A DNA stretch of 17,613 nucleotides from JACPHB01 sp964553885 (GCA_964553885.1 CAZKLP010000012.1:1-17613); one strand, 5' to 3'; shown: positions 1-6,754, counted from the first letter of the stretch. Notes: generated by a model not told the origin, from the letters alone. Numbers and translations: made by a program.

Positions 1-93
1 CTTCTCTTCACGAACAAGCTCGGCGTGTGGATCGCGTACTTTTATCAATGGTTAGATTTCATTAACTACGAACGATTGCTTGATTATTTATAA
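1..93 (+). CDS. 3' end of an unidentified protein-coding gene (partial)
   Basis: Frame 1 is open from the window edge to a TAA at 91-93 and gives a 30-residue C-terminus ending in ...ERLLDYL. It is rich in aromatic and hydrophobic residues (VWIAYFYQWLDF), which would suit a helical or membrane-proximal tail. The start and most of the protein lie outside the window, so no family can be named. A perfect 11-bp hairpin (108-118 with 123-133, TAAC loop) follows the stop but lacks a T-tract. That the frame is coding is an inference from its openness and its plausible end just before the next gene; chance openness over 30 codons cannot be excluded. Confidence 0.45.
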   Translation, partial: LLFTNKLGVWIAYFYQWLDFINYERLLDYL

Positions 94-166
94 TCAAGTG
101 AGTGAGCGAAATGAAAATTAACATTTTCATTTCCGAACGAACGTAGATTATATCAAAGATATAATT

Positions 167-328
167 ATGGTTAGGGTAATAAAACAAAACGAAAAAGAGT
201 TATACCAATGCGAGGAGTGCGGTTTTCATTATAACGACAAAAAACAAGCTGAAAAATGTCAGGTGTGGTGTGGCGAGCATCAGCTCGCGGTGGCGGGGCG
301 GCTTTATTTAGTCAGAGATTTCGCATAA
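167..328 (+). CDS. Small zinc-ribbon-like protein (Cx2C...Cx3C), 53 aa
   Basis: This 53-residue ORF contains YQCEECGFHYNDKKQAEKC followed by QVWCGEH, giving Cys15, Cys18, Cys31 and Cys35 (Cx2C-x12-Cx3C) plus His38. That is a plausible single zinc site. I associate very small CEECGF-type proteins with Patescibacteria genomes; that is recollection, not a search result. The role is unknown; nucleic-acid or protein binding would be typical of zinc ribbons. The segment after residue 38 (QLAVAGRLYLVRDFA) looks unlike the charged tail I would expect, so the 3' end may have changed by a frameshift or insertion. An 8-bp hairpin (147-154 with 158-165, AAA loop) ends one base before the ATG and could affect initiation. 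No Shine-Dalgarno sequence is visible. Confidence 0.6.
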   Translation: MVRVIKQNEKELYQCEECGFHYNDKKQAEKCQVWCGEHQLAVAGRLYLVRDFA

Positions 329-356
329 AATAGGTTCGAGTGGAGTCGTAAAGATA

Positions 357-413
357 CTCCAAGATTAGACTTTCCGGTTCGTCGGTCAAAAAGACGAAAG
401 TACAATCTTGGAG
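357..413 (-). repeat. Inverted repeat that includes the tRNA-Gly 3' end
   Basis: CTCCAAGATT (357-366) is perfectly complementary to AATCTTGGAG (404-413). Inside, ACTTTC (369-374) pairs with GAAAGT (396-401), and TTCGTC (378-383) can alternatively pair with GACGAA (393-398). On the minus strand this lies directly downstream of tRNA-Gly, and its first arm covers the encoded CCA (409-411). It could be a terminator, a processing signal or a relic of insertion at the tRNA 3' end. There is no clear T-tract after it. Confidence 0.5.
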
Positions 414-482
414 CGGGTGACGGGAATCGGACCCGTGTATCTTGCTTGGAAGGCAAGCGCACTACCATTGTGCTACACCCGC
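409..482 (-). tRNA. tRNA-Gly (anticodon TCC)
   Basis: On the minus strand a full cloverleaf folds from 482 to 409. The acceptor stem pairs GCGGGTG with CACCCGC, and the anticodon arm is CTTGC-CTTCCAA-GCAAG. The anticodon TCC (complement of 448-450) reads GGA. The T-arm contains the standard GGTCCGATTCC core. The CCA tail is encoded at 409-411. A good sigma70-type promoter sits just upstream at 500-528, so this tRNA probably has its own transcript. Confidence 0.95.
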
Positions 483-499
483 ACTTGGTTTAATAATAA

Positions 500-528
500 A
501 TTCTATCTAATTTTATCTTGTATTTCAA
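500..528 (-). promoter_or_regulatory. Promoter of tRNA-Gly
   Basis: On the minus strand, TTGAAA (523-528) and TAGAAT (500-505) are separated by exactly 17 bp. The predicted start is near 493, about 11 nt before the mature tRNA 5' end. Confidence 0.65.
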
Positions 529-566
529 TGTACGCAAAAGTTACCTATAGGATAACTTTGCGTACA
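529..566. repeat. 17-nt imperfect inverted repeat upstream of the tRNA-Gly promoter
   Basis: TGTACGCAAAAGTTACC (529-545) faces GGATAACTTTGCGTACA (550-566) across a TATA spacer. The arms match except for two single-base indels. It abuts the -35 box of the tRNA-Gly promoter. It could be an operator or a palindromic repeat unit; the sequence alone does not decide. Confidence 0.5.
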
Positions 567-590
567 AGTAAATTTTCTAATGTTAGCGCA

Positions 591-627
591 ACCAAAACCC
601 CGCGTTAGCGGGGTTTTGGTATTTTTT
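591..627. terminator. Rho-independent terminator, probably usable in both directions
   Basis: A perfect 13-bp stem pairs ACCAAAACCCCGC (591-603) with 608-620 around a GTTA loop. The GC core is followed by TTTT on both strands, and on the plus strand ATTTTTT follows. On the minus strand it would end the sigma factor/membrane protein operon. Confidence 0.75.
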
Positions 628-654
628 AGTATTTATAAAACGACCTTTATGTGT

Positions 655-1017
655 TTAAAACGTTTTATTATTGAATTCGGTTTCGCTCCTTGCTAAAGCA
701 AGCTGAACCGCGGAACTGATTATATTGCGGAATAGGAAAAAAATCATCGCTATGGCGCCAAGAATTGACAACTGTACGCCAAGACGGGTCCTTAAGAATA
801 AGTCAACTGCAAAAGACGCAAAAATTGCCGGGTGAGACATGTTGTTAGACAAAACAGATGTCGCGTATTCTATAACCTTCGCCATGTAAACTTGTTCGCC
901 TAAAAAATAAGTGAATCCGGCAAAAGCCGCGATTTCAATGGCAATATACGGCAAAACTTTTCTGCCAAACCAAATTAAGTACACTTTTCTCATTATTTTT
1001 GTCTTTAAATTAACCAT
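655..1017 (-). CDS. Small membrane protein coupled to the ECF sigma factor, 120 aa
   Basis: The protein has a basic N-terminus (KTKIMRKVYLIWFGRK) followed by two hydrophobic segments, about residues 22-40 and 78-99, so it is probably a two-pass inner-membrane protein. The segment between them (about 40-77) is only moderately polar. The start ATG overlaps the sigma factor stop in the arrangement ATGGTTAA (8-nt overlap), which predicts translational coupling and one operon. ECF sigma genes are commonly followed by a membrane anti-sigma factor, and the position suits that. However, I see no recognisable anti-sigma domain (no zinc-anti-sigma HxxxCxxC), so the role is inference only. A terminator at 591-620 follows. 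Confidence 0.7.
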   Translation of the reverse strand: MVNLKTKIMRKVYLIWFGRKVLPYIAIEIAAFAGFTYFLGEQVYMAKVIEYATSVLSNNMSHPAIFASFAVDLFLRTRLGVQLSILGAIAMIFFLFRNIISSAVQLALARSETEFNNKTF

Positions 1018-1600
1018 GATTTTTGTCGTTTTTTGTTAAATCCTTAAGTATTTTTTTAGCTCTAAATAGCTTCATTTTTAATGCCGGAATAGTGAGCGAT
1101 TCTTGCTCGGCTATTGCCTTATATGGCTTGTCCTCAATATAGTACAACGAAACAAGGCGGGCTAAAGGTTTCGGGAGGCGGGATATTAAATCGGCAGTAA
1201 CGGATTTTGTCTCACTTTCTAAGACAATGTCTTCGGTTGACAGGTTTTTCTCGCTCGCAAGTTCCAGATCAAGCGGATCGGCGGATTCCGCTTGCCATTT
1301 TTTGCTTACCTTTCGATAACGGCTGATGGCCGTATTAATCAAAATTTTATAAGCCCAACTTTTGAATTCAATACTTTGAAGTTTTTTGAATTTTTTACCG
1401 TGAAGATAAATTTTAACGAATGTTTCCTGAACGATATCTTCGGCTTCTTCTCTATTTCTTAAAATGCCCGCAGCTTTTCTTACAAAGGCCTCCTCATAGC
1501 GGTCAACCAAAATTTTAAAAAGCGCCGGCTTATTTAAGGAAGCCGTTAAAATTTCTTCGTCTTTTGCCGCTCCATTTTCGTATATTTGCTCGGAGTTCAT
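1010..1600 (-). CDS. RNA polymerase sigma factor, ECF (sigma-24-like) family
   Basis: The protein is 196 aa. Region sigma2 spans about residues 25-98 (ALFKILVDRYEEAFVRKAAG, then REEAEDIVQETFVKIY, then FKSWAYKILINTAISRYRK). Region sigma4 spans about 134-188 (LISRLPKPLARLVSLYYIED, then KAIAEQ, then a helix-turn-helix ending in KMKLFRAKKILKDL). This is the two-domain ECF layout that directs core RNA polymerase to a special promoter set. I chose the ATG at 1600. The frame is open upstream to 1681, but that extension translates tRNA-Pro. The chosen start lies 12 nt past a near-consensus promoter, with AGGAT just before it. The next gene overlaps the stop codon and may encode its regulator. Confidence 0.9.
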   Translation of the reverse strand: MNSEQIYENGAAKDEEILTASLNKPALFKILVDRYEEAFVRKAAGILRNREEAEDIVQETFVKIYLHGKKFKKLQSIEFKSWAYKILINTAISRYRKVSKKWQAESADPLDLELASEKNLSTEDIVLESETKSVTADLISRLPKPLARLVSLYYIEDKPYKAIAEQESLTIPALKMKLFRAKKILKDLTKNDKNHG

Positions 1601-1612
1601 TTTTTCTATCCT

Positions 1613-1641
1613 ATTATAACTTAAATTTGATAAAAATTCAA
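1613..1641 (-). promoter_or_regulatory. Promoter of the sigma factor operon
   Basis: On the minus strand, TTGAAT (1636-1641) and a perfect TATAAT (1613-1618) are separated by 17 bp. The -10 box ends 12 nt before the ATG, so the predicted 5' UTR is only about 5-6 nt. The promoter sits in the gap between tRNA-Pro and the sigma gene. Confidence 0.75.
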
Positions 1642-1642
1642 C

Positions 1643-1716
1643 TGGTCGGGGTGCTGGGAATCGAACCCAGCCTTCACACACCCGAAGCGTGCGTACTGCC
1701 GATATACTACACCCCG
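1643..1716 (-). tRNA. tRNA-Pro (anticodon CGG)
   Basis: The minus-strand cloverleaf runs from 1716 to 1643. The acceptor stem is CGGGGTG/CACCCCG, with the C1-G72 pair typical of bacterial tRNA-Pro. The anticodon loop TTCGGGT carries CGG (complement of 1682-1684) followed by G37, as expected for Pro. The T-arm is GCTGG-GTTCGAT-TCCAGC-like, and CCA is encoded at 1643-1645. Confidence 0.93.
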
Positions 1717-1755
1717 CCTTCGTCCGCTATAGTGGGCTTCGGCGGGCAAAGCCCG
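1713..1755. repeat. Palindromic element at the 5' side of tRNA-Pro
   Basis: CCCGCC (1713-1718) pairs with GGCGGG (1741-1746), enclosing TTCGTCCGC and GGGCTTC sub-arms. A second small hairpin, GGGC-AAA-GCCC (1744-1754), follows. The left arm shares its first bases with the tRNA-Pro 5' end. It resembles the CCGCCTTCG-type palindrome at 9598-9633. Confidence 0.4.
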
Positions 1756-1781
1756 TAAAAGACCGCGACGGCGGGATATTT

Positions 1782-3227
1782 CTATTTTACATAATACTTT
1801 TTCTTTATAGATCTAAAACTCTCTTCAGCTGCTTCCCGTGTCTTAGCTTGAGCTATTTTATATATTTTTTCAAGTTCGGCAAGTTGCCGTTTATTTAATT
1901 CTACGGTGCGCTCCATCAAATGTTTTTCGATATTTTTCTTCGGCTCATCTAAAACTTCGTCAAGCAGAATGTTTAATAGGTAACCTATTTTCGGCCCGGG
2001 TTCAATTTTTAATTCTTTCATAAGAACATCGCCGTTGATTTTTAACATTTTAACGGAAATAGGGTCGTGGGAAACCTTTTCAATAATCGCCCGCAGGTGG
2101 CGCAGTTTGTACGGTTCGGCTTTGGGGACGCCAGAACCCTTTCGATCGGCGATTCGCACCTCCAAGAGATCATCCATATTTTCCGGACCGACGTTTCTCA
2201 CGAGACGCCGCACCGAATTTTCGGTTACCTCCTCAACATTGTAGTAAAACAAATGATAACGCACCAAAAGCACGACTTTTTCTATGAATTTTTTGGGAAA
2301 TTTAAGCTGTTCCAAAATTTTTGCCGCCATCTTGGCACCAATAACTTCGTGATTGTAAAAAGTGGAATCGGGTCCTTCTCCATGTTTAGCCCTGGGTTTT
2401 CCGATATCGTGCAAAAGCGAAGCGATGCGATTTTCCAGTTTATAGCCGTGAGTGGCGGCCCAGTCAAGGGCGCGGATGTTATGTTCCCAAACGGTATAAA
2501 TGTGATGTTTGTTCTGCCCAACACCAATGCCTTCTTCAATTTCCGGCGCGACGTGTTTTAACAGTCCGAATTTACTTAAAATTTCAATTCCCGCCTTGGC
2601 GTTTTTTGACATTATAATTTTTGAAAACTCGTCGCGCACTCTTTCTTTTGAAATGGCAATGAGGTCGCCGGAATTTTTCCCTATCGCTTTGGCAGTTTTT
2701 TCTTCAATGTTAAATCCAAGCTGAACCGCGAAACGAACCGCACGCATAAGACGCAAAGCATCTTCATTAAAACGCTCATCAGGATTTCCAACGGTTTTAA
2801 TGATTTTAGCAGCGATATCTTTTTGCCCGCCATAAGGGTCAATGAATTTTTTTCCGTCGTATGCGATGGCATTCACAGTGAAGTCGCGGCGCGACAAGTC
2901 ATCTTCAAGTTTTTTTGTAAATTTAACAATATCGGGATGCCTTTTATCGGTATATTTTTCTTCAACGCGGTAAGTGGTTATTTCTATTATTTTAAGTTTA
3001 GGATCGGAGCTTTCCGTGTTTATCGCCACAGTGCCAAAATCGTTTTCATAAACGCTATGGCTAAAAATTTTCTGGATTTGTTCTGGCTTGGCGTTTGTTG
3101 TGATATCCCAGTCATACGGTTCCCGGCTTAAAATAAAATCGCGGACGCATCCGCCTACGGCATATGCCTCAAACCCCGCGTCATTTAGCGTTTTTATCGT
3201 TTCTCTAACTTCTTTTGGAAGAATCAT
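1782..3227 (-). CDS. cca: CCA-adding tRNA nucleotidyltransferase (class II) with HD domain
   Basis: The enzyme (481 aa) adds or repairs the 3' CCA of tRNAs from CTP and ATP. Class II signatures appear in order: GGCVRD (25-30), the metal-binding DWD (39-41), RRDFTVNA (113-120), and the EDALRLMRAVRFA helix (155-167). A C-terminal HD phosphohydrolase domain follows, with HNIRALDWA, LLHDIGKP (HD at 273-274) and YNHEVIGA (291-298). The charged C-terminal tail (about 440-481) looks like a coiled coil. The job fits the window: tRNA-Val and tRNA-Leu lack encoded CCA, while Gly, Pro and Ile have it. The gene has its own promoter at 3235-3262, whose predicted start coincides with the ATG, so the mRNA is probably leaderless. 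Confidence 0.95.
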   Translation of the reverse strand: MILPKEVRETIKTLNDAGFEAYAVGGCVRDFILSREPYDWDITTNAKPEQIQKIFSHSVYENDFGTVAINTESSDPKLKIIEITTYRVEEKYTDKRHPDIVKFTKKLEDDLSRRDFTVNAIAYDGKKFIDPYGGQKDIAAKIIKTVGNPDERFNEDALRLMRAVRFAVQLGFNIEEKTAKAIGKNSGDLIAISKERVRDEFSKIIMSKNAKAGIEILSKFGLLKHVAPEIEEGIGVGQNKHHIYTVWEHNIRALDWAATHGYKLENRIASLLHDIGKPRAKHGEGPDSTFYNHEVIGAKMAAKILEQLKFPKKFIEKVVLLVRYHLFYYNVEEVTENSVRRLVRNVGPENMDDLLEVRIADRKGSGVPKAEPYKLRHLRAIIEKVSHDPISVKMLKINGDVLMKELKIEPGPKIGYLLNILLDEVLDEPKKNIEKHLMERTVELNKRQLAELEKIYKIAQAKTREAAEESFRSIKKKYYVK

Positions 3228-3234
3228 AAATCAT

Positions 3235-3262
3235 ATTTTACCTTAAAACGGCAATTTAACAA
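3235..3262 (-). promoter_or_regulatory. Promoter of cca, predicted leaderless
   Basis: On the minus strand, TTGTTA (3257-3262) and TAAAAT (3235-3240) are separated by 16 bp. Only 7 nt separate the -10 box from the ATG at 3227, so transcription should begin at or next to the start codon. Confidence 0.6.
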
Positions 3263-3266
3263 ATAG

Positions 3267-3304
3267 ATTGCAGGTTTGTTTCCGATCGGTTGAAAACCTG
3301 CAAT
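3267..3304 (-). terminator. Hairpin after gyrA with the shared TTTCCGATCGG loop (copy 1)
   Basis: An 11-bp perfect stem, ATTGCAGGTTT (3267-3277) with AAACCTGCAAT (3294-3304), closes a 16-nt loop containing TTTCCGATCGGTT. It lies 29 nt beyond the gyrA stop. The T-tract is good on the plus side (TTTTTATTTT) but poor on the minus side, so termination of gyrA is likely but not certain. The loop recurs at 8007-8020 and 12404-12419. Confidence 0.55.
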
Positions 3305-3332
3305 TTTTATTTTATATAACGGTTATTTTTAT

Positions 3333-5816
3333 TTAAAGCAATGTTGCGGAAACCACCTTGTCGCCGGGTTCAACACGCATGATGCGCACGCCCTGGGTAA
3401 CACGTGAAACGGTGGAAATAGATTCAATATCGGTGCGGATGACTACGCCTTTTTTAGAAATGGCGATCATTTCTTTTACATCCGGCGTAAGGACAAATGC
3501 CGAAACGATTTTGCCCGTTTTCGGAGTGACTTTGGCGGTTTTGACGCCGGAACCGGCCCGATTTTGTTTTTTATAGAATTTAATAAATGTTTTCTTACCG
3601 AAGCCGTTTTCCATAATGACCAAAAATTTCGTATTTTGGTCTTTTGCCGCCGCGGCGCTGATGACGTCCATAGCGATAACTTCATCGTCGGCGCGTAGCC
3701 GGATGCCATGCATTCCGGCGGTGGCGCGTCCCAAGGGCCGCGCGTCTTTTTCAGAAAATCTTATCGCTTGTCCCTGTGAGGTTACAAAAATTATCTGATC
3801 TTCGCCCGACGACTCTTTGACCCACTTCAAAGAATCTCCTTTCTTTAATTTAATCGCAATAAGTCCCGAATGGCGGACTGAACCAAAATCGGCAATCGGC
3901 GTTTTCTTCACCAAGCCGTTCTTTGTCGCCATCACAAAGTATTTTTCTCCGCCAGAAGCGGATCCGCCTTTGGCGGAGGTGTTTTTTTCCTTAAGTTGTT
4001 TTTCATTATAGGTTAAAATCGCTTGCACTCTTTCATTCGCGCCAAGCGCCAAAAAATTAACAATCGCTTTGCCGCGCGACTGGCGGCTGGCCTCAGGAAT
4101 TTCCCAGACCTTTGTCTGAAAAACGCGTCCGGTGTTTGTGAAAAACAAGGCGTTATCATGCGTTCCGGTGGAAACAAAATGGGTTACGGCGTCTTCTTCT
4201 CTGGTCGACATTCCGGTCATTCCTTTGCCGCCGCGGTGTTGGGCGCGGACAAGCATTGGATTCATCCTTTTAACATAGCCGGATTCGGTCAAAACCACGA
4301 CGGCTTCTTCAAGGGGTACTAAATCTTCTTCTTTAAACTCGCCCAAAGAATTTGCGATAACTTTGGTGCGGCGTTTGTCTCCATATTTTTCTTTTATCGC
4401 CACGAGTTCTTTTCCGATGATTTCCAAGACCATTTCTCTGTTTTTTAAAATGATACCCAATTCTTTGATTAACTTCTTTTTTTCCAAAAGCTCGTCTTCA
4501 ATTCTTTTTCTTTCGAGGTTAGCGAGTGTCGCAAGCTTCATGTCCAAAATCGCGTTTGCTTGAATTTCGGTCAGTTTGAATTTAGCGACTAAATTTTTTA
4601 AAGCATCTTCACGGTCTTGGGATTTCTTGATTGTTTTTATAATTTCATCAATACGGTCAAGCGCTTTTTTGAGCCCTTCCAAAATGTGGGCGCGTTCCTG
4701 CGCTTTTACGAGTTCAAATTTTGTCCGTCGTGTTATTATTTCTTCGCGATGCTTTAAGAAATATTCCAACGCCGCTTTAAGAGAAAGTACTTGCGGCTGG
4801 ATGCCGTCAACCAAAGCCAGTAAATTGAGATGGAAAGTTTTTTGAAGGTCGGTGTGTTTATAAAGATTGTTTAAAACCTTTTGTGGCGCGGCATCGCCTT
4901 TCAGTTCAATAACAATTCTCATTCCATCTTTGTCCGACTCATCTCTCAAATCGCGGATACCTTCAATTCTTTTATCGCTTGCCAATTCGGCAATTTTTTC
5001 AAGAAGCGTTGATTTATTAACCTGGTAGGGGATTTCGGTGATAATAATTTCTTGGCGATTTTTTTTATCTTCCACTATTTCAGCTACGCCGCGGGTGATT
5101 ATCGGGCCTCGGCCGGTGGCGTAAGCGGCGGCGATATCTTTTTTAGAGTAAATTATTCCGCCAGTCGGAAAATCAGGGCCTTTTACAAATTCTAAAAGAT
5201 CTTCTGCCGAAGCGCGGGGATGTTTTATTAAGTGAGTGAAAGCATCAATAACTTCGCTTAAATTATGCGGCGGAATATTAGTTGCCATTCCAACGGCGAT
5301 GCCGACCGTGCCGTTTAGAAGTAGTTGTGGCACGGCAGCCGGAAGAATTTTCGGTTCTTTTCTAGTGGAATCATAATTATCAATAAAATCAACTGTATCT
5401 TTATCGATATCTTTTAAAATTTCTTCTGCCAAGGAAGTGAGTCGCGCCTCCGTGTAACGCATGGCAGCCGGGCTGTCGCCGTCAATACTACCAAAATTTC
5501 CTTGACCATTAATTAATGGATATCTTAGAGAAAAATTTTGTGCCAAACGGGCTAGAGCGTCGTAAACTGAAATATCGCCATGGGGGTGGTATTTGCCAAG
5601 CACTTCGCCCACAACAAGCGCCGATTTTCTGAATTTTGCCTGATGGCTAAGACCCAAATCGTGCATGGCGTAAAGAATCCGGCGGTGAACCGGCTTTAAT
5701 CCGTCGCGAACATCGGGCAGGGCGCGCGAAACAATAACCGACATGGCGTAACTAAGATATGATTCTTCCATTTCGCGGCTGATTTCTCTCAATTTTATAT
5801 ATCCTACTTCTGCCAT
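3333..5816 (-). CDS. gyrA: DNA gyrase subunit A
   Basis: The A subunit (827 aa) of the type IIA topoisomerase cuts and religates DNA and, with GyrB, introduces negative supercoils. The N-terminal breakage-reunion domain includes PVHRRILYAM, GKYHPHGD and the active-site tyrosine Y121 in AAMRYTEARL. The C-terminal beta-pinwheel carries the GyrA box QHRGGKG, which favours gyrase over topoisomerase IV. In the quinolone-determining region, GDISVYD places Ile82 where E. coli has Ser83; the Asp87 equivalent is kept. A Gly/Ser/Ala/Lys-rich insert, TSAKGGSASGGEK, in the C-terminal domain is encoded by a palindromic stretch (3947-3978). The start at 5816 overlaps the upstream membrane protein gene by 13 nt, with GAAAGG about 5 nt before it, suggesting coupled translation. 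Confidence 0.97.
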   Translation of the reverse strand: MAEVGYIKLREISREMEESYLSYAMSVIVSRALPDVRDGLKPVHRRILYAMHDLGLSHQAKFRKSALVVGEVLGKYHPHGDISVYDALARLAQNFSLRYPLINGQGNFGSIDGDSPAAMRYTEARLTSLAEEILKDIDKDTVDFIDNYDSTRKEPKILPAAVPQLLLNGTVGIAVGMATNIPPHNLSEVIDAFTHLIKHPRASAEDLLEFVKGPDFPTGGIIYSKKDIAAAYATGRGPIITRGVAEIVEDKKNRQEIIITEIPYQVNKSTLLEKIAELASDKRIEGIRDLRDESDKDGMRIVIELKGDAAPQKVLNNLYKHTDLQKTFHLNLLALVDGIQPQVLSLKAALEYFLKHREEIITRRTKFELVKAQERAHILEGLKKALDRIDEIIKTIKKSQDREDALKNLVAKFKLTEIQANAILDMKLATLANLERKRIEDELLEKKKLIKELGIILKNREMVLEIIGKELVAIKEKYGDKRRTKVIANSLGEFKEEDLVPLEEAVVVLTESGYVKRMNPMLVRAQHRGGKGMTGMSTREEDAVTHFVSTGTHDNALFFTNTGRVFQTKVWEIPEASRQSRGKAIVNFLALGANERVQAILTYNEKQLKEKNTSAKGGSASGGEKYFVMATKNGLVKKTPIADFGSVRHSGLIAIKLKKGDSLKWVKESSGEDQIIFVTSQGQAIRFSEKDARPLGRATAGMHGIRLRADDEVIAMDVISAAAAKDQNTKFLVIMENGFGKKTFIKFYKKQNRAGSGVKTAKVTPKTGKIVSAFVLTPDVKEMIAISKKGVVIRTDIESISTVSRVTQGVRIMRVEPGDKVVSATLL
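3947..3978. repeat. Palindromic element carried in frame within gyrA
   Basis: CTCCGCC (3947-3953) pairs with GGCGGAG (3972-3978). The interior contains the 10-bp palindrome GCGGATCCGC (3958-3967), and TCCGCC (3963-3968) can also pair with 3972-3977 around TTT. On the coding strand it specifies a low-complexity Ser/Ala/Gly linker in the GyrA C-terminal domain without breaking the frame. Confidence 0.55.
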
Positions 5817-6043
5817 AAGCCTTTCAAATTATTTACCTGTTCATTTAATGATTGCCAAACGCCGGGCAGTTTCTTGCTCAAATTAGCGGTAGCTTCACTA
5901 TTTTCCGCCGCGGGAATTTGCGACGGAAAAGTTAAAATCCAAAACATAAAAATAGCGGCCATCACCGTAAAAACGCCAAACCACATTATCAGCCGTTTTA
6001 CCGGCTCCGGCTTATTTTGGATATTTTTTAGAAAATTAGTCAT
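5804..6043 (-). CDS. One-pass membrane protein upstream of gyrA, 79 aa
   Basis: From the ATG at 6043 the protein begins MTNFLKNIQNKPEPVKRLIM. It then has one hydrophobic helix (about residues 20-39, MWFGVFTVMAAIFMFWILTF) and a polar C-terminal half ending QVNNLKGLWQK. The positive residues before the helix predict the N-terminus inside and the C-terminal domain outside. A longer in-frame start exists (TTG at 6091), but it would translate one arm of the inverted repeat at 6054-6151, so I prefer 6043. The stop lies 13 nt inside gyrA, so the two are co-translated. No family is recognised and no function is assigned. Confidence 0.65.
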   Translation of the reverse strand: MTNFLKNIQNKPEPVKRLIMWFGVFTVMAAIFMFWILTFPSQIPAAENSEATANLSKKLPGVWQSLNEQVNNLKGLWQK

Positions 6044-6053
6044 TTTGAAATTC

Positions 6054-6151
6054 AAATGCAAAATAGCAAAAATAAAATTCCTTAGCCCCAAATTTGCGAA
6101 GCAAATTTGGCTCGCCCCCGCCTAGAATTTTATTTTTGCTATTTTGCATTT
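6054..6151. repeat. Nested inverted repeat: 27-bp perfect arms around a 10-bp hairpin
   Basis: Positions 6054-6080 and 6125-6151 are perfect reverse complements (27 bp, AT-rich). The 44-nt spacer holds CCAAATTTGC (6088-6097), loop GAA, GCAAATTTGG (6101-6110). It occupies the gap between the stop of the MBL-like gene and the start of the small membrane protein. It could act as a terminator or RNA stabiliser for the former, or be a small mobile palindrome. Confidence 0.8.
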
Positions 6152-6154
6152 TCA

Positions 6155-6754
6155 TTACACTTTTTCTAAGATTACTATTTTTGTTTCTTCTTCAATTAAA
6201 TCCTTTTTCTTTATGGTAAGTTTCGAAATTGGTGATTCTTTGGCCTCGCTTTCTTTAAGAAATACCGAAAGCGGCGCTCGCTTGGTTTTTAATCCCTTAA
6301 TATCGTAAAGCATGGGAATGGCGATTTTGGGCTCCATTTTATTGATTAATTTCATCGCCGCTTCGGCGTCGAATAATTCGTCTTTCAGTCCGCCGACCGG
6401 CGCGAAAACAATGTCCGGACTGCCTATTAATTCCAGTTTTTCATTATTTGGTTCTTTTTTTAAAAATCCAAAATGTACCGCTTTTATGTTGTCTATTTCT
6501 ATGTTGTATATAATACTTTCATCGTCTCCGATGCCGGAAATGTTGATGTTTTTTACTTCGTATTCTCCTGGGCCGTCGATTATGAAAGTGTCGCTATCTT
6601 CCCGTCTTTCTCCGCGGGATTTTGAGTAAATTAAAATATCGCTTTTTAAGCGAGGCGGATTCAGTCCTGATTCTTTGCTAGGCGGTTCAATTAAAACTCT
6701 CGTCCCGCCGCTTTCAAGGAGAAAACACGCTTCTCCGTACCAAGATATTGTCAT
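6155..6754 (-). CDS. Metallo-beta-lactamase-fold protein lacking the metal-binding residues
   Basis: The 199-aa protein follows the COG2220-type fold (UlaG-like Zn-dependent hydrolases): MTISWYGEACFLLESGG, RVLIEPPSKESGLNPPRLKSDILI, IIDGPGEYEVKNI, NIEIDNIKAVHFG, DIVFAPVGG, EAAMKLINKMEPKIAIPMLY. The usual ligand motifs are absent: the THxHxDH position reads YSKSRGER, the DPF aspartate is Glu (IEPP), HxGD reads HFGF, and the last histidine (IPMHY) is Leu (IPMLY). It is therefore probably a catalytically dead member with a structural or binding role. The start at 6754 is the first ATG; a TTG at 6772 lies inside the promoter. The predicted transcription start falls at the ATG. Confidence 0.8.
   Translation of the reverse strand: MTISWYGEACFLLESGGTRVLIEPPSKESGLNPPRLKSDILIYSKSRGERREDSDTFIIDGPGEYEVKNINISGIGDDESIIYNIEIDNIKAVHFGFLKKEPNNEKLELIGSPDIVFAPVGGLKDELFDAEAAMKLINKMEPKIAIPMLYDIKGLKTKRAPLSVFLKESEAKESPISKLTIKKKDLIEEETKIVILEKV

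Noticed and set aside
93..166. TATAAT at 160-165 as a promoter for the zinc protein
   Set aside because: It ends one base before the ATG, so transcription would start inside the gene; there is no -35 box, and the bases are part of a hairpin.
1010..1681. Longer sigma factor starting at 1681
   Set aside because: The extra 27 codons translate tRNA-Pro and the promoter. The ATG at 1600 follows the promoter and AGGAT.
2067..2561. Plus-strand open frame of 164 codons across cca
   Set aside because: It is a shadow of the well-supported cca gene, with no start signals of its own and no recognisable domain.
5804..6091. Longer membrane protein with a TTG start at 6091
   Set aside because: The extension lies within one arm and the spacer of a 27-bp inverted repeat; the ATG at 6043 is a better start.
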